From NCBI GenBank assembly GCA_947058225.1, contig CAMSGF010000057.1, positions 1 to 5,908 on the forward strand: a stretch of DNA of 5,908 nt, read 5' to 3'. Under the pieces are notes generated by a model. The model had not been told where the DNA came from. It did not search any database and worked only from the letters and a program-made list of their open reading frames with translations. This DNA comes from an uncultured Eubacteriaceae bacterium. Its GTDB lineage: Bacteria; Bacillota; Clostridia; Eubacteriales; Anaerofustaceae. Positions 1 through 4,389 of the stretch are shown piece after piece (the first letter of the stretch is position 1; the number at the start of each line of letters is the position of its first letter). The position numbers and the translations under genes were made by a program.

Positions 1-8
1 TCATTCAT
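1..8 (-). CDS. Start of a gene downstream of the LytTR regulator (first codons only)
   Basis: Only the ATG at 8..6 and the next codon and a half (Met-Asn-) lie in the window. The start is supported by an AGGAG ribosome binding site (complement of 18-22) nine nucleotides upstream. That site overlaps the last codons of the LytTR gene, so the two genes are translationally adjacent, 4 bp apart. In Firmicutes, short LytTR regulators are very often followed by a small membrane protein of the DUF3021 type that modulates them. That identity is inferred from gene order alone, because no protein sequence is visible. Confidence 0.55.
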
Positions 9-12
9 TTTA

Positions 13-453
13 TTACACTCCTAATATTTCTTTTATTTTAGATACATATCTCCTTGAAACGTACGTCGTATTTTCATTTAAAAATTTTACACATATCGTT
101 CCGTTAAAGCTTAAATCAAAGTTTTTTACCTTTTGTAAATTTATGATTTCCGAATTTGATATGCGAACGAATTTGTTTTTGTTTAACCTCTTTTCAAGTT
201 CGTACAGTCTGAAACGAATTATATATTCACCATCATCTGTAACTGCAAAGACTTTTTTATCATTTGCATATATGTTGATAATATCATCCTGATTTAAGAT
301 ATATGTTTTTTTATCTTTAAAACCTGAAATGACCTTTGGAGAAATGTTTTCAAGTTCGTTTATTATCTCATTTATTTCATCTGTCATCTTTGGAGTTATT
401 AAGATTATTTTGGTTTCTTTTACTGAACTGTCGATTTTAATTTCAATGTCCAT
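13..453 (-). CDS. LytTR-family DNA-binding transcriptional regulator
   Basis: This is a 146-aa cytoplasmic regulator. Residues about 46-146 form a LytTR domain: a beta-rich stretch (YILNQDDIINIYANDKK), then KFVRISNSEIINL at 94-106, NGTICVKF at 117-124, and the closing VSRRYVSKIKEILG. There is no receiver domain, so this is the stand-alone type, not a two-component response regulator such as AgrA. An in-frame ATG at 501 would add 16 residues, but I chose the ATG at 453..451. It has a strong GGGAGGA site (complement of 461-468) seven nucleotides away, whereas the codon at 501 has no such site and lies inside the -35 box. The gene starts a leftward operon with the partial gene at 1-8. A direct repeat upstream of its promoter suggests autoregulation. 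Stand-alone LytTR proteins of this type are commonly controlled by a membrane partner. The domain call is firm; the target genes are unknown. Confidence 0.9.
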   Translation of the reverse strand: MDIEIKIDSSVKETKIILITPKMTDEINEIINELENISPKVISGFKDKKTYILNQDDIINIYANDKKVFAVTDDGEYIIRFRLYELEKRLNKNKFVRISNSEIINLQKVKNFDLSFNGTICVKFLNENTTYVSRRYVSKIKEILGV

Positions 454-460
454 TTGATTT

Positions 461-468
461 TCCTCCCT
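461..468 (-). promoter_or_regulatory. Ribosome binding site fixing the LytTR start
   Basis: On the minus strand this reads AGGGAGGA, seven nucleotides before the ATG at 453..451. It is close to the full anti-Shine-Dalgarno complement and decides between this start and the in-frame ATG at 501. Confidence 0.85.
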
Positions 469-477
469 ACAGTTTGC

Positions 478-506
478 ATTATATGAAAAAAGAATCTTCA
501 TTTCAA
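478..506 (-). promoter_or_regulatory. Promoter of the LytTR gene
   Basis: Minus strand: TTGAAA at 506..501, a 17-nt spacer, and TATAAT at 483..478. This matches the sigma-A consensus in all but one -35 base. Transcription should start near 471, giving a short leader before the ribosome binding site. The predicted start site lies downstream of the ATG at 501, which excludes that codon. Confidence 0.8.
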
Positions 507-516
507 TTAATTTTGT

Positions 517-551
517 ATAGGTGGTTTTATATCGATGATAAGTGGTATTAT
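517..551 (-). promoter_or_regulatory. Candidate LytTR operator: two direct repeats 21 bp apart
   Basis: On the plus strand, ATAGGTGGTTTTAT (517-530) and ATAAGTGGTATTAT (538-551) match at 12 of 14 positions and are offset by 21 bp, two helical turns. On the regulator's strand the cores read ACCACTTAT and ACCACCTAT with 12 bp between. LytTR proteins such as AgrA bind pairs of 9-bp direct repeats about 12-13 bp apart, placed upstream of the -35 box. Here the near repeat ends 10 bp from the -35 of the LytTR promoter, the position expected for activation. The repeat is seen directly; its binding by this protein is inference. Confidence 0.65.
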
Positions 552-585
552 TTTTATGTGTTATATTTATTTTGCTTTTCTTTTG

Positions 586-594
586 TGATATAAT
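586..594 (+). promoter_or_regulatory. Extended -10 promoter for the rightward hypothetical genes
   Basis: TGATATAAT is a perfect -10 hexamer (589-594) with the TGn extension. No good -35 is present at the right distance; TTTATT at 566-571 is the closest at 17 nt. A weak -35 with an extended -10 fits a promoter that may rely on an activator, and the direct repeats at 517-551 lie just upstream. Confidence 0.6.
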
Positions 595-625
595 TGGAAT
601 AATTTATGATTAAAGGGGTATTAAA

Positions 626-1096
626 ATGAATTTTAATTTTGGTTTTTCATATGTTGGTTTTATATTTTTACTTATGCTTATTGTTCCAAATCTTATATGG
701 AGTAAAAATAAACCTGAAGACTATGAAAAGTATGTAAAAAATGAAAATAAATTATTGCTGCTATTTGAAAGAGTCGGCGAGGTTTTGGTAACATGTACTG
801 CTCTTATATTTAAAGATTTTAATATACATACTGACAGAATTATCGTTTTGATTTTTGCGTTTTATTTGATGATTCTTTATGAATGTTATTGGATTAGATA
901 TTTTAAAAGTGAAAAGAAAATGAAAGATTTTTACAGTGATTTTTTAGGTATTCCCGTATCAGGGGCGACTCTTCCGGTGCTTTCGTTTTTTATGCTTGGA
1001 GTGTATGGTGAAAATATATATTTAATTATTTCTACGATTATTTTGGGCATTGGTCACATCGGTATTCACTTAAATCATAAAAGAGAAGTATATTAA
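626..1096 (+). CDS. Conserved-type small membrane protein, function unknown
   Basis: This is a 156-aa protein with about five predicted membrane segments: residues 7-25, 43-64, 70-92, 112-127 and 129-148. After the first helix comes a charged stretch (WSKNKPEDYEKYVKNENK, 25-42). The fourth helix is preceded by a Gly/Pro-containing turn (FLGIPVSGATLP). The last helix ends near GHIGIHLNHKRE, where the three histidines sit close to the membrane edge. There is no signal peptide distinct from the first helix. The start has AAAGGGG seven nucleotides upstream. It reads like a family of small uncharacterised clostridial membrane proteins, but I cannot assign an activity. It is probably co-transcribed with the gene at 1118, 21 bp downstream, and it diverges from the LytTR regulator, so it may be one of its targets. 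Confidence 0.85.
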   Translation: MNFNFGFSYVGFIFLLMLIVPNLIWSKNKPEDYEKYVKNENKLLLLFERVGEVLVTCTALIFKDFNIHTDRIIVLIFAFYLMILYECYWIRYFKSEKKMKDFYSDFLGIPVSGATLPVLSFFMLGVYGENIYLIISTIILGIGHIGIHLNHKREVY

Positions 1097-1117
1097 TATT
1101 ATATCGGAGATAAAAAA

Positions 1118-1417
1118 ATGAAGAATATAGTTATAAGTGCCGATGGGGATAGAATGGTATATTCGGTACCTGATGAAGTGGGGAAAAATTTAAGAAAATA
1201 CTGTATGGAGTTTTTAGACTGGTTATATACCAATCCTAAGGCGGATAAATACAGGATGGGTGGTGCATATTGTTACAATGAGCAAGCTTTTGTCGAATAC
1301 TTAAACAAGATTGTATACAAAAAAGAGGTTTGTATTTTTGTTGAGAATTTAGGATGGATAGATTTTAATTTACCGCTTCCCGATAAATATAAGGATTGTC
1401 AATTTTTTAATTTTTAA
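1118..1417 (+). CDS. Hypothetical 99-aa soluble protein
   Basis: I do not recognise this protein. It has no membrane segment or signal peptide. It starts with a short strand-like segment (KNIVISADGDRMVYSVPDEV), followed by a probable helix (GKNLRKYCMEFLDWLY), and it is rich in aromatic residues, ending in CQFFNF. Four cysteines are scattered (29, 52, 72 and 94) without a CxxC metal motif. The ribosome binding site CGGAGA lies seven nucleotides before the ATG. The gene follows the membrane-protein gene by 21 bp with no promoter or terminator between, so they form a likely two-gene operon. Composition and codon use resemble the neighbours, which supports a real gene. Its function is open. Confidence 0.78.
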   Translation: MKNIVISADGDRMVYSVPDEVGKNLRKYCMEFLDWLYTNPKADKYRMGGAYCYNEQAFVEYLNKIVYKKEVCIFVENLGWIDFNLPLPDKYKDCQFFNF

Positions 1418-1425
1418 ATAAAAGT

Positions 1426-1454
1426 TTGTAAAAAAAGATTAATTGTGTTATCAT
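1426..1454 (+). promoter_or_regulatory. Candidate promoter for the TauE-MATE operon
   Basis: TTGTAA (1426-1431), a 17-nt spacer and TATCAT (1449-1454), with TG one base before the -10. This extended -10 pattern would give a leader of roughly 125 nt before the gene at 1588. The leader (about 1461-1574) is AT-rich and I see no riboswitch-like fold in it. The match is partial (4 of 6 and 5 of 6 bases), so the call is moderate. Confidence 0.4.
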
Positions 1455-1587
1455 AATGCAATATCTTATGTTAATGTGTAAAAAAATATATACTTTTTTA
1501 AAGATTTGTCAAGAAATTGATTAAATCCTTTTTTATTTTTATATATTTTTATTTGTATTATGAAGTTTAAAAATGGAGGAATAAATT

Positions 1588-2355
1588 ATGATAAAGATAA
1601 TAGTTTGTATGATAGCAGGTCTTGGAGCAGGTTTTGGAACAGGTCTTGCGGGGCTTTCAGCGGCGGCTGTTATAGCACCGATGTTAATTACATTTTTAAA
1701 TGTGAATGCGTATGAGGCGGTTGGAATTGCACTTGCGTCTGATGTGCTTGCCTCGGCAGCGAGTGCGTATACTTATTATAAAAATAAAAATTTAGATGTA
1801 AAAAACGGACTTGTTATGATGTTTTCAGTCCTTTGTTTTACACTTGTCGGAAGCTACATTGCATCTCTTCTTCCTCCAAAAACCATGGGTGGTTTTTCTA
1901 TGTTTATGACGCTTTTTGCAGGGATTAAATTTATTGTAAAGCCTGTGATGGCAGCGAGTGAAAGTAATAAAGAGAGAAGCAAAGGAAAAGCTATGATAGA
2001 TTCCATAATTTGCGGAGTGGGAGTAGGGCTTGTTTGCGGATTTGTCGGAGCAGGAGGGGGAATGATGATGTTGTTGGTGCTAGTCAGTGTGCTTGGGTAT
2101 GATTTGAAGAGTGCAGTTGGAACGAGTGTATTTATTATGACATTTACTGCTTTTACCGGAGCAGCATCTCACTTTATAATAGGTGGGGGAATCAGCGATT
2201 TTTCTATTTTAATAATGTGTATACTGTTTACGCTTTTAGGGGCTATAATGACTGCGAAGTTTGCGAATAAAGCATCTGCAAAGACTATGAATCGTACACT
2301 TGGGGTTGGACTTTCACTTATGAGTATTGCAATGATTGTGGTAAAACTTTTTTAA
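1588..2355 (+). CDS. TauE/SafE-family membrane exporter (putative sulfite/sulfonate or anion permease)
   Basis: This is a 255-aa integral membrane protein, the normal length for the TauE/SafE family (older name DUF81). The two halves carry the family's internal repeat. A Gly-rich first helix (GLGAGFGTGLAGLSAAAVIAP, 11-31) is followed by NAYEAVGIALASDVLASAASA (40-60). The counterpart is GVGVGLVCGFVGAGGGMMML (143-162) followed by LKSAVGTSVFIMTFTAFTGAASH (173-195). A charged loop at 123-135 (SESNKERSKGK) separates the halves. Characterised relatives move sulfite, sulfoacetate or other small organosulfur anions across the cytoplasmic membrane, but substrates cannot be read from sequence. GGAGGA lies seven nucleotides before the ATG. 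The MATE gene follows by 29 bp with its own strong binding site, so they form a likely two-gene export operon. Confidence 0.88.
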   Translation: MIKIIVCMIAGLGAGFGTGLAGLSAAAVIAPMLITFLNVNAYEAVGIALASDVLASAASAYTYYKNKNLDVKNGLVMMFSVLCFTLVGSYIASLLPPKTMGGFSMFMTLFAGIKFIVKPVMAASESNKERSKGKAMIDSIICGVGVGLVCGFVGAGGGMMMLLVLVSVLGYDLKSAVGTSVFIMTFTAFTGAASHFIIGGGISDFSILIMCILFTLLGAIMTAKFANKASAKTMNRTLGVGLSLMSIAMIVVKLF

Positions 2356-2384
2356 ACAAAATATAGATATAGGAGGAATATTAA

Positions 2385-3716
2385 ATGAATATTAAGCTTT
2401 CAGATAATTTTACATATAAAAAACTATTATTGTTTAGTTTTCCCTCTATTATTATGATGATAGTTGAATCAATCTACAGCGTGGTAGATGGCTTTTTTGT
2501 TTCAAATTTTGTCGGGAAAACGCCTTTTGCAGCACTGAATTTTATTATGCCGGCTCTTATGATAATGGGAAGTTTGGGTTTTATGTTTGGAACGGGAGGA
2601 AGTGCTATTATTGCAAAGACTATGGGAGAGGGGGATAATAAAAAAGCTAATGAGTTGTTTTCATTATTTGTATATGTTGCGATTGGAATTGGTATTGTAA
2701 TAGAGGTTGTTGGGTTTATATTTATGCCATCTCTTGCCAAAATGCTTGGAGCCGAAGGTGAGATGTTAAAAGAGTGTGTCATATACGCAAGGCTTATTTT
2801 AACTGCACTGCCTTTTTACCTTGTTATGTTTGAATTTCAAAGCTTTTTTGTAACTGCCGAGAAGCCAAAGCTTGGTCTTATAGTAATGATTATTTCGGGA
2901 GTTACAAATATGGTATTGGATGCTTTATTTATTATTGTCTTTAAATGGGGACTTGCAGGTGCTGCGATTGCAACGGCGATTGGACAAATTATCGGAGGGG
3001 TTGTGGCATTAATGTATTTTTTTAAGGAAAATGACAGTTTATTAAGACTTACGAAACCTTTGTTTGACGCAAAATCATTATTAAAAGTTTTTACGAACGG
3101 GTCTTCTGAACTTGTGGCCAATATTTCAATATCGTTTGTCAGTATGCTTTATAATATGCAGCTTATGAAATACGTTGGAGAAGACGGCGTTGCTGCGTAT
3201 GGAGTTTTAATGTACGTGAATTTGATTTTTCTAAATGTGTTTTTTGGATATTGTGTCGGGAGTGCACCTATAATAAGTTATCATTATGGGGCCAAAAATC
3301 AAGATGAGCTTAAAAATCTTTTAAGGAAAAGTGTCATTATTATATGCTCATTTTCTGCTTTAATATTTATTGGCGCACAAATTTTTTCCCTGCCTCTTGC
3401 AAAGATATTTGTGGGGTATGATAATGAGTTATTAAAGCTTACTCTAAGAGGTTTTATGATATTTGCATTTTCATTCTTTTTTACAGGGATATCAATGTTT
3501 GGCTCATCGTTTTTTACTGCGTTAAATAACGGTTTGGTTTCTGCACTTATTTCATTTCTTCGTACGTTTATTTTTCAATTTGCGGCAGTTTTGTTATTGC
3601 CTATATGGATGGGGGTTGACGGAATATGGCTTTCTATTGTCGTAGCGGAGCTTATGTCGGTTGTTATTACGATTCTTTTTGTAATAAAATTCAGGAAGAA
3701 GTATGATTATATTTAA
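2385..3716 (+). CDS. MATE-family multidrug/cation antiporter
   Basis: This 443-aa membrane protein has two homologous MatE halves and a predicted twelve helices, the family's usual size. The N-terminal half shows the typical first-helix pattern FSFPSIIMMIVESIYSVVDG (17-36), then VGKTPFAALNFIMP and the GTGGSAIIAKTMGEGD loop (69-84). The second half begins near 235 (TNGSSELVANISISFVSM), with VGEDGVAAYGVLMY (264-277) and GSAPIISYHYGAKNQDELK (292-310) as the mirrored loop. Proteins of this group (MepA/NorM-like) expel organic cations and drugs in exchange for Na+ or H+. The specific substrate here is unknown. AGGAGG lies eight nucleotides before the ATG. It follows the TauE/SafE gene in the same operon. 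Its stop is only 18 bp from the first multi-arm structure, which would lie in its 3' untranslated region. Confidence 0.92.
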   Translation: MNIKLSDNFTYKKLLLFSFPSIIMMIVESIYSVVDGFFVSNFVGKTPFAALNFIMPALMIMGSLGFMFGTGGSAIIAKTMGEGDNKKANELFSLFVYVAIGIGIVIEVVGFIFMPSLAKMLGAEGEMLKECVIYARLILTALPFYLVMFEFQSFFVTAEKPKLGLIVMIISGVTNMVLDALFIIVFKWGLAGAAIATAIGQIIGGVVALMYFFKENDSLLRLTKPLFDAKSLLKVFTNGSSELVANISISFVSMLYNMQLMKYVGEDGVAAYGVLMYVNLIFLNVFFGYCVGSAPIISYHYGAKNQDELKNLLRKSVIIICSFSALIFIGAQIFSLPLAKIFVGYDNELLKLTLRGFMIFAFSFFFTGISMFGSSFFTALNNGLVSALISFLRTFIFQFAAVLLLPIWMGVDGIWLSIVVAELMSVVITILFVIKFRKKYDYI

Positions 3717-3734
3717 TGTTATGTTTGTAGGGAT

Positions 3735-3860
3735 GGGAGGGGCGGTTACTTGGAAGCATAAGATGCTTCCAAGAGGCAAAAATGACAAATAAAATTTATT
3801 TTATTTGTCATTTTTGCTATAGATTTTTTCATATATGAAAAAATCTTAACCGCCCCTCCC
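3735..3860. repeat. Multi-arm structure 1: outer stem enclosing three perfect hairpins
   Basis: The outer stem is GGGAGGGGCGGTTA (3735-3748) paired with TAACCGCCCCTCCC (3847-3860), 14 bp without mismatch. Inside are three arms. Arm A (3749-3773) has 11 bp and loop AAG. Arm B (3776-3817) has 19 bp and loop TTTA. Arm C (3821-3846) is a perfect 26-nt palindrome. Linkers are 0, 2 (AG), 3 (TAT) and 0 nt, so nearly every base is paired around a four-way junction. It begins 18 nt after the MATE stop. A T-run (3867-3872) follows six bases after the stem, so it may also help end MATE transcription, but a simple terminator would not need three inner arms. Family unknown to me. It could be a structured RNA or a DNA cruciform. 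Confidence 0.85.
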
Positions 3861-4165
3861 GCATACTTTTTTATTAAGATTTCATTTTTAACTATGTGTT
3901 ATATATTGTTTGTATTGTATATTATATGAAAGATTAAATGTTTATGGTATGTTATGAGGTGTGGAGGCGAAGGAATTTGAAGCTTTGTTGTTGTAGTGGG
4001 GTTTGTCGGTTGTTTTTACTGTTGATAGGGATTGCTATATAGATTGATAGGTGGGTTTTTATAGGGATGATATAATGTATTTATAAATTTCTGGTAGTTG
4101 TTTTATAATAGGGTTGGTAGATTTTTATAGTATTTTTTATAGTGGATTTGTAGTGAGTTTACGGC
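3861..4165. other. Gene-free spacer almost lacking C on the plus strand
   Basis: Over 3901-4160 the plus strand has about 70 G and only 6 C, the rest A and T. Stops are frequent in all frames and no coding signal is seen. ATAGGG, ATAGGT and close variants recur at 4025, 4047, 4061, 4108, 4127 and 4139, and TTTTTATAG occurs three times (4056, 4122, 4134). A plus-strand transcript would be rich in G and U. A minus-strand transcript would be C-rich and G-poor, the composition Rho prefers. Apart from one -10-like sequence at 4068-4076, I see no defined site in it. Confidence 0.7.
4068..4076 (+). promoter_or_regulatory. Extended -10-like sequence upstream of multi-arm structure 2
   Basis: TGATATAAT is the same 9-mer seen before the gene at 626. 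A start near 4083 would give an RNA running through structure 2. There is no good -35: TTGATA at 4044-4049 is 21 nt away, which is too far. In AT-rich DNA this may be chance. Confidence 0.3.
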
Positions 4166-4286
4166 GGGGCGGCGGGTGAAGTGCAAAGCACTTCACTAAC
4201 AGGCGAATAAAATTCGCCTGAACTTTTAAAAGGGAGGTTTTTGAAAATTAATTTTCAAAAACCTCCCTTTTAAAAGCCGCCGCCCC
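4166..4286. repeat. Multi-arm structure 2: same architecture, different sequence
   Basis: The outer stem is GGGGCGGCGG (4166-4175) paired with CCGCCGCCCC (4277-4286), 10 bp perfect. Arm A (4176-4196) has 9 bp and loop AAA. Arm B (4200-4220) has 9 bp and loop AAA. Arm C (4223-4276) is a perfect 54-nt palindrome, 27 bp per side. Linkers are 0, 3 (TAA), 2 (AA) and 0 nt. Counting outward from the junction, the outer seven base pairs equal those of structure 1 (GGGGCGG/CCGCCCC), while the inner three differ in a compensating way (CGG/CCG here, TTA/TAA there). No T-run follows on either strand, so it is not an ordinary intrinsic terminator, and the neighbouring dehydrogenase gene has its own terminator. 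Function unknown. Confidence 0.85.
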
Positions 4287-4330
4287 CACCAAACATACCC
4301 CAAAAACACGTCCGTTAAATTCATACTGTG

Positions 4331-4370
4331 AAAATAAAAACGCACCGATTATAATAACAAACGGTGCATC
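4331..4370 (-). terminator. Intrinsic terminator of the alcohol dehydrogenase gene
   Basis: On the minus strand GCACCG (4367..4362) pairs with CGGTGC (4347..4342) around a 14-nt loop. A U-G and an A-U pair extend the stem to 8 bp. A T-rich tract (TTTTTATTTT, complement of 4331-4340) follows directly. It lies 20 bp after the stop codon at 4390 and is a normal Rho-independent terminator. Confidence 0.8.
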
Positions 4371-4389
4371 TTTACAAATCAAAATATTC

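Larger units (their letters stand above)
3720..4297. other. Possible composite unit bounded by TATGTTTG / CAAACATA
   Basis: TATGTTTG at 3720-3727 and its exact complement CAAACATA at 4290-4297 lie just outside the two multi-arm structures, 7 and 3 nt from their outer stems. On each outer side the sequence continues into G-rich stem sequence when read inward. This suggests that structure 1, the C-poor spacer and structure 2 form one 578-bp unit with short terminal inverted repeats. No transposase gene and no convincing target-site duplication are visible. An 8-bp match in AT-rich DNA can arise by chance. Confidence 0.3.

Noticed and set aside
454..501. N-terminal extension of the LytTR protein to an ATG at 501
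   Set aside because: It has no ribosome binding site and overlaps the -35 box of the predicted promoter; the ATG at 453 has a strong GGGAGGA site.
1479..1500. AT-only inverted repeat after the gene at 1118 as a terminator
   Set aside because: The stem is only A-T pairs with a mismatch and no GC base; it is too weak to call.
2474..3121. Two minus-strand open frames inside the MATE gene
   Set aside because: They are antisense to a well-conserved transporter, have low-complexity Ile/Pro/Thr-rich translations and no binding site; they are shadows.
3594..3788. Minus-strand 64-aa open frame across the MATE end and structure 1
   Set aside because: Its start lies in the hairpin region and most of it is antisense to MATE; it has no family resemblance.
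3861..4160. Chromosome dimer resolution (dif) site at a replication terminus, suggested by convergent genes and a strand-skew change
   Set aside because: The best TATATTAT-containing stretch (about 3915-3935) does not match the dif arms, and the skew change follows gene orientation.
3735..4286. CRISPR array, integron attC site or retron RNA
   Set aside because: There are no regularly spaced identical repeats, no integron cassette or integrase, no reverse transcriptase, and the three-arm plan does not match these elements.
4166..4286. Simple intrinsic terminator
   Set aside because: No T-run follows the outer stem on either strand, and the dehydrogenase has its own terminator at 4331-4370.
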